DNA of 64,000 nt. Source: Olivibacter sp. XZL3. GTDB lineage: Bacteria > Bacteroidota > Bacteroidia > Sphingobacteriales > Sphingobacteriaceae. Made by a program: the position numbers and the translations under genes. The stretch is from NCBI RefSeq assembly GCF_004368405.1, contig NZ_SBJH01000055.1, positions 1 to 64,000 on the forward strand, given 5' to 3'. Positions 56,306 through 64,000 of this stretch are shown piece by piece. Every line of letters starts with the position of its first letter. Within the stretch, counting starts at the first letter, position 1. The notes under the pieces are model-generated. The model searched no databases, was not told where the DNA came from, and worked only from the letters and a program-made list of their open reading frames with translations.

Positions 56306-57172
56306 CTATTTAATCTTTCTAATCGCTTTATTCGCGCGAGCCGTCGCAATGTCAATTTTATATTGATACCACTGGTCTTTAAAAATCTTTCGCATCGTAT
56401 TGTCAAAATGACGCGTGATCACGAGGTTTCTAAAGCCGCGCCATTTGTCGATTCTTTTAGACGGCAAGGCCCGTACACTGATTGAATAACCCTCCGTCAC
56501 ATATTGTATATAGTGCCAATAGCCGGAAGGCATCAATAAGGTCTCTCCAGGATGGATTTCGGCCTCGTATCCGCTTAGGTACTTAAGCGCGGGATATTTG
56601 GTGTAATCCGGATTTTTTAAGTTCGCAATACTGTGAAAGTTGTAAGGTAGCTTATACATAAGATCCGACTGATCCAAAGGAAACAGCCAAATCTTTTTTA
56701 TGCCTTTATACTGCGTAATAAATACATGAGACATATCTATATCGAAATGGTTCCGGGTACTCGATCCCTCGCCTCCAAAAAATAAAAAAGGAAGCCACTT
56801 GAGAACTTTTCCTCTCGTTAAATCATTGTAGATGATGTCATTATTTAATTCCGGTTTCAGCTTGATAAGGTTAAAAAGAAATATACGAAGGTCTGTAGGT
56901 TCCCGTTCAATCAGATCTAGGTATTCGGAAAACTTCATCTTTGCTACAGGAGCGCTTTTCGCCCTGTCATTTGAAGTATCCTCTTTGCCATATAGCTCGA
57001 TGATATGATCGCCTGCAATTTGTTTAAAGTAGTCGTAACTCCATTTACTGAATGCCGGGCTTTCCTTGCTGACGAAATCTTCTAAGATAACCGGCATACC
57101 TTTGTTGAAATACTGATCGAGGAACTCCTTTGAGCTCAACCCTGAACGCCTATCTGTCTTCTTTAGTTGCAC
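56306..57172 (-). CDS. Cupin-8/JmjC-like Fe(II)/2-oxoglutarate dioxygenase
   Basis: This 288-residue protein has the JmjC/cupin-8 fold. The iron ligands are H-F-D in TRNHFDIDMSH (about 140-150) and a His in SGYWHYIQY (about 217-225), with a 2-oxoglutarate-binding Lys in IKKIWLFP. No signal peptide is present. Relatives hydroxylate proteins, but the target is unknown. It is divergent from the MarR gene, with 224 bp between them. Confidence 0.85.
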   Translation of the reverse strand: MQLKKTDRRSGLSSKEFLDQYFNKGMPVILEDFVSKESPAFSKWSYDYFKQIAGDHIIELYGKEDTSNDRAKSAPVAKMKFSEYLDLIEREPTDLRIFLFNLIKLKPELNNDIIYNDLTRGKVLKWLPFLFFGGEGSSTRNHFDIDMSHVFITQYKGIKKIWLFPLDQSDLMYKLPYNFHSIANLKNPDYTKYPALKYLSGYEAEIHPGETLLMPSGYWHYIQYVTEGYSISVRALPSKRIDKWRGFRNLVITRHFDNTMRKIFKDQWYQYKIDIATARANKAIRKIK

Positions 57173-57182
57173 TTCTATATAG

Positions 57183-57199
57183 GTTATGACACGTATAAC
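57183..57199. promoter_or_regulatory. Candidate operator in the JmjC-MarR gap
   Basis: GTTAT (57183-57187) and ATAAC (57195-57199) form a dyad with a 7-bp spacer, inside the 224-bp divergent gap, 10 bp from the JmjC start codon. Two -7-like elements, at 57202-57209 (TAAGTTTG) and 57222-57229 (TACATTTG), follow on the minus strand. MarR-family operators have this size; the link is inferred. Confidence 0.3.
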
Positions 57200-57396
57200 T
57201 GCAAACTTATAAATTCTTTTGCAAATGTAGTATGGTTTTTATGTAGATAATCTATGCAAGGCTGATGCCAAAGTCTTACCTTGTAAAACGGCTCTTCGTT
57301 ATCGAGGTTCTTCATGGAGCAAGCAACGGAAAAGTTAAAAAGTGCTTGTTTCGTATGGAATTATACGTTAAATTCGATATGCGAGTATAACAAAAT

Positions 57397-57837
57397 ATGA
57401 ACCAAGACAGCACCGTCGACTATTACTTAAAGATCACGTGGCAATCCATTGCTAGTAAATACAATCAGCTGGCTGTTAAACACGGCATCACACAGGCTAC
57501 GGGATATCTTTTAATCAATATTAGGAAGGAAGGGATACCGGTAAGCCGGATAGCCGGATTATTAGGGGTGAAATCGACCAGTTTATCGCGTATGTTGCAA
57601 GGGATGGAGCAGCAAGGATTGATTTACAGAAAGGCTGATAATCAAGATAGACGCTCTGTCCGGGTGTTTTTAACTGAGGAAGGTCAGAGAAAAAGAGAAA
57701 TCGCAAAAAATATCGCAAGGGAATTTAATAGTTATCTGGATGGTTTTATGAAGGATGAGGAGCGGCGGAAGCTTATTGAGACCTTAAAGCGATTGAATGA
57801 ACTAGCTGTTAAATATGTTCCAAAGGAAGAGGGATAG
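57397..57837 (+). CDS. MarR-family transcriptional regulator
   Basis: This 146-residue protein has a winged helix-turn-helix: the recognition region VSRIAGLLGVKSTSLSRML (about 49-67) and wing KADNQDRRSVRVFLTEEG (about 78-95) are typical of MarR. Flanking helices form the dimer interface. It could repress itself and the divergent JmjC-like gene. The ligand is unknown. Confidence 0.9.
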   Translation: MNQDSTVDYYLKITWQSIASKYNQLAVKHGITQATGYLLINIRKEGIPVSRIAGLLGVKSTSLSRMLQGMEQQGLIYRKADNQDRRSVRVFLTEEGQRKREIAKNIAREFNSYLDGFMKDEERRKLIETLKRLNELAVKYVPKEEG

Positions 57838-57956
57838 TCCGACAGGGAGGTCTATATTATTTACTGTGTTTGAAAATTGTTAAAATTGAGATAAAGGTTT
57901 TTTGAAGTAAAAATTTTGTGTTAGGTTTGAACCTACTTATATTTAATGATAGCTCC

Positions 57957-58766
57957 ATGCATAATATGATCAAAAGTTTCCTAGTTGTTGCTTCTTCTTT
58001 GGTTTTACTTATTTTTAAGGTAAGTGCGCAAGACTACTCGCTCATAGCGGACGCGTATGTGGCTTCCTCAGGAGATAGTATTACCTATACTTTATATCAA
58101 GGAAGAGGTTTGGAGCCTTCTGAGATAGCACCGGAAGCGGTTAAAAATTTGATTTATGGCAATTATACGCAGGGAGGTAAAAAGGTAGCGGACACCATTC
58201 CGCTGGACAAGGAGTTTATAAAGTATACCGCTGTTCAGCAGAACGGCGGACAAAGTCTGCTGGCTATAGAGTTTGAGGGAGGAGCGGTTACCTACGACCA
58301 GCTGGTAGTGGAAGATTTTGCAAAGACGGAGAATTTGACAGACTTAGCACCCGTAATCGATTCGTCAGGATTTACCACCGAATATACAGCGAATACTTTT
58401 TTTACCGCTAAAGCGCTGACAATTACCGATAAGCCCAACGGCAACCTTTATAAGACGAAAGAATGCAAGCAGCTGGAAATTATACTGGAACAGAATCCTT
58501 ACAAATTGCAATATGGGGACGATATCACTGCGATCATTTTGCTCGATGGCAAGCCGATTGAAGGTACGAGTACCACTATTTACACCAAATCAGGAAACGG
58601 ACAGGTTCACGCGGCCAAGTATCGTTCGAACGCCGAGGGAAAGATATATTTTAAACTGAACAGATCGGGTTTATGGCTGCTCCAAACCGTATATGCAAAT
58701 CCAAGCGAGGAAAAAGGAATTAATTACAACTACTATCAAAGCTCCTTTTCGTTCCGCTTTCAATAA
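57957..58766 (+). CDS. DUF4198-like exported protein
   Basis: This 269-residue protein has a signal peptide (FLVVASSLVLLIFKVSAQ) and a beta-rich body resembling the DUF4198/NikM-type family: an early IADAYVASSGDSITYTLYQG and a C-terminal ITAIILLDGKPIEGT, then NAEGKIYFKLNRSGLWLLQT. Such proteins are linked with metal uptake in some bacteria, but no transporter lies nearby. An ATG 9 nt downstream (MIKSF) is an equally good start. The final 7 bp overlap the lutB stop on the other strand. Confidence 0.8.
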   Translation: MHNMIKSFLVVASSLVLLIFKVSAQDYSLIADAYVASSGDSITYTLYQGRGLEPSEIAPEAVKNLIYGNYTQGGKKVADTIPLDKEFIKYTAVQQNGGQSLLAIEFEGGAVTYDQLVVEDFAKTENLTDLAPVIDSSGFTTEYTANTFFTAKALTITDKPNGNLYKTKECKQLEIILEQNPYKLQYGDDITAIILLDGKPIEGTSTTIYTKSGNGQVHAAKYRSNAEGKIYFKLNRSGLWLLQTVYANPSEEKGINYNYYQSSFSFRFQ

Positions 58767-60154
58767 GTTTTGTCCTTTTTTTCCTGCTCCTTCCACTGTT
58801 TACTGAAGGATGTCTGGGCTATTGGGGGTAATGTTCTTTTGGAGCCCCAAGCTTTCGTAAAGAATTTCTTGAGAAAAAAGTTCTTCCATTTGCCATTGAA
58901 AAAGTCAATCCAATTTCTTTTAATTGCCACTTTTGCAAAAGTTTTCCATCCCCACTGTTCTACTTGCGGACTGAACCCTTCTTTAACGGAATCGCGTCGG
59001 TTTAATAAGAGCATTTTTTGTATGTCAATTTTGACCGGACATACCTCCGTACATTTGCCACAAAGGCTGCTTGCATAGCTCAGATGCTTGAACTCTTGCA
59101 GGCCCTTCATATGCGGCGTTATAATGGAGCCGATAGGTCCGCTATAGGTAGTGCCATAAGAATGGCCTCCGACATTTTTATATATAGGGCATGCATTTAG
59201 ACAGGCTCCACAACGGATGCAATAGAGCCCTTGCCTTTGCTCTTTTTGCGCCAATAAGTCGGTTCGACCATTATCCAGCAAAATGACATACATTTCTTCA
59301 GGGCCATCGGATTCGCCTTCGCGTTTAGGGCCACTTAATATCGTGTTATAAACGGTTAAACGCTGGCCGGTGCCATGATTGGCTAAAAGAGGCCAGTATA
59401 GATCTAAGTCGTTAATAGAAGGAATTAATTTTTCTATTCCTACAATTGCGATGTGGACTTTCGGGAAACTTGTACTCAATCTTGCATTGCCTTCATTCTC
59501 TGTGATGGCAATGCTACCTGTATCGGCAATGAGAAAATTAGCACCGGTGATACCAACATCGGCCAGTAAATATTCCTCTCTTAATAGCTCTCGCGCTTTT
59601 AAGGTCAGCTGTTCGGCCGTAGCATTTTCCGGCGTATCGAACTTTTCGTGAAAGAGCTTTGCTATATCGGCTAAGCTCAAATGCATGGCGGGTGTAACGA
59701 TGTGATAAGGCTTTTGGCCAAGTAGCTGGACGATATACTCGCCTAAGTCCGTTTCGACCGATTGTATCTGGTTGTTTTCGAGGAACGCATTCAGTTCAAT
59801 TTCCTCGGTTACCATCGATTTTGACTTTACAATCTTTTTTGCCTGTACTCTCCTTAAGATCGTTAGGATCTCGCGTTGCGCTTCAACTGTATCATTTGCC
59901 CAAATGACCTTACCTCCGTTCTTTTGGAAATTAGCTTCAAACTCCGGTAGGAGTTTGTCCAGATTTTCCATTACCCGCCATTTTATGCTATGGGCTTTGC
60001 GCTTTGCGTTTTCAAGGTTGTTCCATTGCTTCAGTCCATTGCTTACTGCATTGTCATATCGGTCGATATTGAAATTAATCACTTTTCGATGTTGCAAATC
60101 GAAGGCTTTGTGCTCACTAGCCGAAACGAAATCTAAAGCAGTTTTTGTAGACAT
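58760..60154 (-). CDS. lutB: LutB-like [4Fe-4S] LUD-domain protein
   Basis: LutB is part of the LutABC lactate utilization system. The 464-residue protein has an N-terminal LUD domain (about 60-300, with GITGANFLIADTGS) and two [4Fe-4S] motifs, CIRCGACLNACP (about 313-324) and CGKCTEVCP (about 364-372). It is normally partnered by LutA and LutC, but neither is adjacent here. It is the last gene of a tatC-rpiB-M28-lutB minus-strand run, 41 bp after the M28 gene. Confidence 0.9.
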   Translation of the reverse strand: MSTKTALDFVSASEHKAFDLQHRKVINFNIDRYDNAVSNGLKQWNNLENAKRKAHSIKWRVMENLDKLLPEFEANFQKNGGKVIWANDTVEAQREILTILRRVQAKKIVKSKSMVTEEIELNAFLENNQIQSVETDLGEYIVQLLGQKPYHIVTPAMHLSLADIAKLFHEKFDTPENATAEQLTLKARELLREEYLLADVGITGANFLIADTGSIAITENEGNARLSTSFPKVHIAIVGIEKLIPSINDLDLYWPLLANHGTGQRLTVYNTILSGPKREGESDGPEEMYVILLDNGRTDLLAQKEQRQGLYCIRCGACLNACPIYKNVGGHSYGTTYSGPIGSIITPHMKGLQEFKHLSYASSLCGKCTEVCPVKIDIQKMLLLNRRDSVKEGFSPQVEQWGWKTFAKVAIKRNWIDFFNGKWKNFFLKKFFTKAWGSKRTLPPIAQTSFSKQWKEQEKKDKTY

Positions 60155-60195
60155 AAAGCAAGGGGTTTCTTTCTAAGAACGTAAATATCCTTTAC

Positions 60196-61776
60196 TTATT
60201 TTTTGTTTGAATCCACGATTGGCTTAGTATCTCTTGTTACTAAATCCCAAGCAGTATAAAAAACGAGCTGTGCCCGCTTGCTCAATAGTCGAAAATCTAT
60301 TTTGTCAACAGTATCTCCAACATCGTGATAGTCTTCGTGTACCCCATTAAAATAGAAGATAACTGGGATATTGTTTTTTGCAAAATTATAGTGATCGGAG
60401 CGGTAATATATTCTTTCGGGGTCGTTTGGATCGTTGTATCGGTAATCTAAGTCCAGTCGTGTATATCGTTTATTAGCATCCTCGCTGATGCGGTGAAGTT
60501 CAGAACTGAGTTTATCTGAGCCCACAAGATAGACATATTCCTTTTTCGAGAAATGGGCTGGATCGATCCGGCCGATCATGTCAATATTTAAATTAGCTAT
60601 GGTGCTGCCGAGCGGGAGTACCGGATGACGCGTATAGTAGTCTGATCCCAGTAGGCCTTTTTCTTCTCCGGTTACTGTCATGAACAAGATGCTTCTTCTA
60701 GGCGGATGCCCGTCTTTTTTGGCTTGCGCAAATGCTTTTGCAATTTCAAGTACCCCAGTGACGCCCGAACCGTCGTCGTCTGCCCCGTTGTTTATTTGGC
60801 CGTCTGGGTTGATGCCGATATGATCATAATGAGCGGTGATGACTAAGAGCTCATCCTTTAAGTCGGTGCCCTCTAGGTAACCTAAAACATTCTGCGCTTT
60901 AACATCTACGATCTTATAACCAAAAGACAGTGACAGCGAAGTTTTGAACGCCTTGCTCGCCGGTTTTCGGCGTTCTGTAATTTCTTGTTTTAACTGTTCT
61001 AAGCTACTCCCTAACGACGCCAATATCAAATTGGCCGTTCGTGGAGGAAGATAGGCTATGGTTGGAGAAGAGTCTGAATGCGTGCTATCTAAAATCAAAT
61101 CTTCTTTTAGCCGTATCCGGTCTGCACGCCTCTTTCCTTTTACCTGTTGCATCAAGGTATCTGTACTTTCAGATACAGCTAAAATCAATTTTGGCTGCTT
61201 ACTGACGATATGTTGTATACGTTTACTGTTGCTGGTCGACCAAAGAGAGCCTTTGGCTTGTCCAGTTATGATAGATGTTCCGTTTGCATCCCGAGGCTCG
61301 TCTTCGTTAAGTAATAGCACGGTTTTACCCCTGATGTCGAGCTTGGCTAAGTCATCATAGCCTTTATCACTTATGCCGTAACCGATAAAAACTATTTCGT
61401 CGGCTTGTATATCTTGTTTTTGCTTTTGGCTAATGAGGAGAAAGTCTTTTTCGTGCTGAAGGGTATGGTCGCCCACCTTAAAACGATCGACTGTGAAGGT
61501 CTTTTTTGCCAACTCGACGGGTTGGAAATAGCTGTTATTGACCGGCGCCTTTAAACCAAGCCTGCTAAACTCCTTTGCAATATATGTAGCGGCTTTGTCC
61601 GCCCCCTTTGTGCCCGTTTCTCTACCTTCATATTCGTCTGAAGCAATAATTGTTAAGTGTTTTTTACTGGAAATTGGATCGATTAAATCAGCATAAGCTG
61701 ATGGGAGTTTATCCTGAGCTAAACAACTGTTAATAATGAGAAGATTTATCGTGCTGATAATTCCTTTAAGTGACAT
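60196..61776 (-). CDS. M28-family metallopeptidase with PA-like insert
   Basis: This 526-residue secreted zinc peptidase has a short signal peptide (STINLLIINSCLAQ) and M28 metal motifs HYDHIG (about 320), GADDDGSG (about 333), GEEKGL (about 371) and GVHEDYHDVGDTVDKID (about 487). Between the N-terminal region and the catalytic motifs is an insert of about 150 residues with a PA-like pattern (FIGYGISDKGYDDLA, RGKTVLLLNEDEP). It lies between rpiB (12 bp) and lutB (41 bp). Confidence 0.92.
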   Translation of the reverse strand: MSLKGIISTINLLIINSCLAQDKLPSAYADLIDPISSKKHLTIIASDEYEGRETGTKGADKAATYIAKEFSRLGLKAPVNNSYFQPVELAKKTFTVDRFKVGDHTLQHEKDFLLISQKQKQDIQADEIVFIGYGISDKGYDDLAKLDIRGKTVLLLNEDEPRDANGTSIITGQAKGSLWSTSNSKRIQHIVSKQPKLILAVSESTDTLMQQVKGKRRADRIRLKEDLILDSTHSDSSPTIAYLPPRTANLILASLGSSLEQLKQEITERRKPASKAFKTSLSLSFGYKIVDVKAQNVLGYLEGTDLKDELLVITAHYDHIGINPDGQINNGADDDGSGVTGVLEIAKAFAQAKKDGHPPRRSILFMTVTGEEKGLLGSDYYTRHPVLPLGSTIANLNIDMIGRIDPAHFSKKEYVYLVGSDKLSSELHRISEDANKRYTRLDLDYRYNDPNDPERIYYRSDHYNFAKNNIPVIFYFNGVHEDYHDVGDTVDKIDFRLLSKRAQLVFYTAWDLVTRDTKPIVDSNKK

Positions 61777-61788
61777 AATAAATATATT

Positions 61789-62232
61789 TTATAAACAGGC
61801 TATCTTATTTACGCGTGTACCGTGTCTTCCGCCTTCAAATGCGGTCGTAAGGAAAACCCGTACCATTTCTTTACATTCGTCTATTGAGGTGAAACGTGCC
61901 GGTAAACAGATGACGTTTGCGTCATTGTGTTGCCGTGCAAGTGCCGCGATTTCAGGCTTCCAGCAAATTGCGGCGCGTATGCCCTGGTGTTTGTTTGCCG
62001 TTATTGCAACCCCATTGGCGCTACCACATATTAAGACGCCCATGTCGCAGGTAGCATTCTCTACGGCGCTTGCTGTTGGATGCGCAAAGTCGGGGTAGTC
62101 TACAGAGTCACTACTGTCCGTTCCGAAATTGTGAACAGTATATCCGAGCTCTTCTAAGTATTTAATAATGGCCGATTTGTATTCGAAACCTGCATGGTCG
62201 CCGCCTATAGCGATCGTTTGAACTTGAATCAT
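61789..62232 (-). CDS. rpiB: Ribose 5-phosphate isomerase B
   Basis: RpiB interconverts ribose 5-phosphate and ribulose 5-phosphate. The 147-residue protein has GGDHAGFEYK (about 9-18), DYPDFAHPTA, and the active-site Cys region LICGSANGVAITANKHQGIR (about 67-86) with GRHGTRV near the end. The loop reads CGSANG where related enzymes usually have CGSGxG. It lies between tatC (20 bp) and the M28 gene. Confidence 0.94.
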   Translation of the reverse strand: MIQVQTIAIGGDHAGFEYKSAIIKYLEELGYTVHNFGTDSSDSVDYPDFAHPTASAVENATCDMGVLICGSANGVAITANKHQGIRAAICWKPEIAALARQHNDANVICLPARFTSIDECKEMVRVFLTTAFEGGRHGTRVNKIACL

Positions 62233-62252
62233 CGTTGTTAGAATATAGCGCT

Positions 62253-63137
62253 TTATTGTTGATTATTATAGAATGCTTTCTCTGCTTTCAGTTTGGTTTT
62301 CTCAACTCTTCCGGCAATAACTATGCTTAACTCATATAGTAAGAATAGCGGAAAGCTCACCGTTAGCATGGTCAAGATGTCGGGCGTAGGCGTTACGATA
62401 GCCGCTATCACAAGAATGACAATAATGGCATATCTTCTTGTTGCCTTCATAAACTGTGGAGTCATGATGCCAATTTTTGACAAGATATAAATGATGATCG
62501 GCAGTTCGAAAACGATCCCTGTTCCCAGCGTTAGTGTGGCCACCGAGGATAAATACGAATCTACGGTTATTTGATTATCGATTTCCGGACTTACGGTATA
62601 ATGGGCTAAGAAGTTAACCGACAAAGGCGCGATCATAAAATACCCAAAAAGGATACCCAGGATAAACAATAAGGTGGCATAGAACACAAATCCGTTGGCC
62701 GACTTTCGTTCAATATCTGTTAAAGCTGGTTTAATAAACAACCAGATCTCGTAAAGCACATAGGGAAAGCCTAAAACCAAGCCGATCAATAAAGACGAAT
62801 TTAGTTGCAAGGTAAATTGGCCGGCCATATCGGTGTTGATAATATTTATCGGGATATCGGTAACACAAAAATCCGGGCCTAAATTAAACTTTTCTCCAAT
62901 GCTGCACATCATCCTGTACGTCCAAAAATCGGGCTTCTTAGGGCCCATGATAATGGTGTCGAAGATAAAGTCGTAGAAGGCGAATGATAAGCCCATGAAT
63001 ACCGCAATAGCAATTGCCGACCGAATTAAATGCCATCTTAGAACCTCTAGATGATCGAAGAAGGACATTTCGGCTTCTATTGTCTTGCCTTTTTGTTTAA
63101 TGGTATCGATAATTTTTTTTCCAGAGATTTCACTCAT
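62253..63137 (-). CDS. tatC: Sec-independent protein translocase TatC
   Basis: TatC is the receptor of the twin-arginine export system, which carries folded proteins. The 294-residue protein has six membrane segments, the N-terminal MSFFDHLEVLRWHLIRS (about 24-40), LYEIWLFIKPALTDIE (about 134-149) and the late EL-PI-IYILSKIGI region, as in TatC. It heads a minus-strand run with rpiB, an M28 gene and lutB. No tatA is seen in this window. Confidence 0.95.
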   Translation of the reverse strand: MSEISGKKIIDTIKQKGKTIEAEMSFFDHLEVLRWHLIRSAIAIAVFMGLSFAFYDFIFDTIIMGPKKPDFWTYRMMCSIGEKFNLGPDFCVTDIPINIINTDMAGQFTLQLNSSLLIGLVLGFPYVLYEIWLFIKPALTDIERKSANGFVFYATLLFILGILFGYFMIAPLSVNFLAHYTVSPEIDNQITVDSYLSSVATLTLGTGIVFELPIIIYILSKIGIMTPQFMKATRRYAIIVILVIAAIVTPTPDILTMLTVSFPLFLLYELSIVIAGRVEKTKLKAEKAFYNNQQ

Positions 63138-63150
63138 AATATTAAGTAAT

Positions 63151-63180
63151 CAAATATAAATCTATCAACGTATAATGAAA
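63151..63180 (-). promoter_or_regulatory. Promoter candidate for tatC
   Basis: On the minus strand TTTC (63180-63177), 18 nt and TATATTTG (63158-63151), a perfect -7 about 14 bp before the tatC start codon. Confidence 0.5.
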
Positions 63181-63221
63181 CAGGTCAGTTGGACGGGCCA
63201 AAACACACTTCATAAGTAAAC

Positions 63222-63256
63222 AAAAATACCATTCTTAATATAAGAATGGTATTTTT
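63222..63256. terminator. Bidirectional terminator after accC
   Basis: AAAAATACCATTCTT pairs perfectly with AAGAATGGTATTTTT around a 5-base loop, with A/T runs in both arms. It would end accC transcription on the minus strand before tatC. Confidence 0.9.
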
Positions 63257-63386
63257 ATATGAAGATTATCGCTCAAATGCTCCTGTCTTAAAGAGGTCCA
63301 GCTTATAAAGCATATGTGTTTCTTGATCGAGCGCTAGGGACAAGGCTTTATGTTTTACCGATAGGCACTTGTCCATGCATCTATTT

Positions 63387-64000
63387 TTATTCAGAAAGAT
63401 CAAACGTTTCCATAAACTTCGTTGTAAAGTTTCCCGCTCTGAAATTAGGATCCTTCATTAATTTCAAATGTAAAGGAATTGTTGTTTTTATGCCTTCGAT
63501 AACAAATTCACTCAATGCTCGCTCCATGGTGGAAATTGCCTCCTCGCGGGTTTGTGCCACACAGATGAGTTTCGCAATCATCGAGTCATAATTAGGTGGA
63601 ATTTGATAGCCGGCATACACGTGTGTGTCCACTCTTACGCCGTGGCCGCCCGGTGAATGAAATGTAGTGATTCTTCCTGGCGACGGGCGGAAACCGTTAA
63701 ATGGATCTTCTGCGTTTATTCTGCACTCGATAGCGTGCATATTCGGTTCGTAATTTCTGCCGGATAAAGGCACGCCTGCGGCCACTTTGATTTGTTCTTT
63801 TATCAAATCGAAGTTAATTACCTCTTCTGTTACGGGATGTTCTACCTGAATACGGGTATTCATCTCCATAAAGTAGAAGTTCCGGTGTTTGTCTACTAAG
63901 AATTCGATCGTACCGGCACCTTCATAATTAACCGCTTTTGCCCCTGCGATCGCTGCGTCACCCATTTTTTGGCGCAATTCGGGGGTAATAAACGGAGAAG
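63387..64000 (-). CDS. accC: Biotin carboxylase subunit AccC, N-terminal part outside window
   Basis: AccC carboxylates biotin on AccB in fatty-acid synthesis. Only the C-terminal 204 or so residues are in the window; the frame is open to the right edge (TPELRQKM region). The ATP-grasp end [26 protein letters not shown] and the C-terminal biotin carboxylase domain ([28 protein letters not shown]) are present. A terminator follows about 130 bp downstream. Confidence 0.95.
   Translation of the reverse strand, partial: SPFITPELRQKMGDAAIAGAKAVNYEGAGTIEFLVDKHRNFYFMEMNTRIQVEHPVTEEVINFDLIKEQIKVAAGVPLSGRNYEPNMHAIECRINAEDPFNGFRPSPGRITTFHSPGGHGVRVDTHVYAGYQIPPNYDSMIAKLICVAQTREEAISTMERALSEFVIEGIKTTIPLHLKLMKDPNFRAGNFTTKFMETFDLSE

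Overview
The window is a stretch of core chromosome from a Bacteroidota bacterium, most likely of the family Sphingobacteriaceae (inference). Four things point there: a SusC/SusD outer-membrane pair, a division and cell-wall (dcw) cluster with neither murF nor ddl inside it, promoters of the form TTTG-N19-TAnnTTTG, and many secreted proteins with the -AQ signal-peptide end usual in this phylum. No phage, transposase, CRISPR array or integron was seen.

Layout. 1-4812 (minus) holds a susC-susD nutrient-uptake pair with LacI-type operator-like sequence beyond susD. 5468-6999 (minus) is a PAS sensor histidine kinase whose first codons are out of frame with the rest at a run of seven A. tRNA-Arg(ACG) follows. 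7481-11538 carries an alpha/beta hydrolase, gap, pgk and a BON lipoprotein. 11960-27765 (plus) is the dcw cluster: mraZ, rsmH, ftsL-like, PBP/ftsI, murE, mraY, murD, ftsW, murG, murC, ftsQ, ftsA, ftsZ, preceded by GTGGG repeats that look like MraZ boxes. 28082-29323 is an alpha-oxoamine synthase read from a TTG codon. 29412-35727 (minus) has dapA, ligA, a small membrane protein and acnA. 36015-41479 (minus) is ileS, a DksA-like gene, lspA and a SIMPL protein. 41652-44936 (plus) has a small membrane protein, dgkA, recO, an M28 peptidase and a DUF72 protein. Then come a coiled-coil membrane protein, two identical tRNA-Val(TAC) genes, a glutathione peroxidase with a BadF-type kinase, and a tripartite RND efflux pump (47960-53458, minus). 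The last part has an M61 peptidase, a small beta-barrel protein, a divergent JmjC-like/MarR pair, a DUF4198 protein, a tatC-rpiB-M28-lutB run (minus) and the 3' part of accC cut by the window edge.

How the genes work together. The dcw genes make and polymerise the lipid II precursor and build the divisome; meso-diaminopimelate for MurE comes through the DapA step. LspA, the SusD and BON lipoproteins, TatC and the RND pump all belong to envelope biogenesis. Gap/Pgk, aconitase, RpiB and AccC are central metabolism. The points most worth a second look are the swapped GIHH signature in an IleRS2-type isoleucyl-tRNA synthetase, the poly-A frame break in the kinase, the MraZ boxes, and three DnaA-box-like 9-mers between ftsA and ftsZ.

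All calls come from reading the sequence; no database search was run, so family names rest on recognised motifs.
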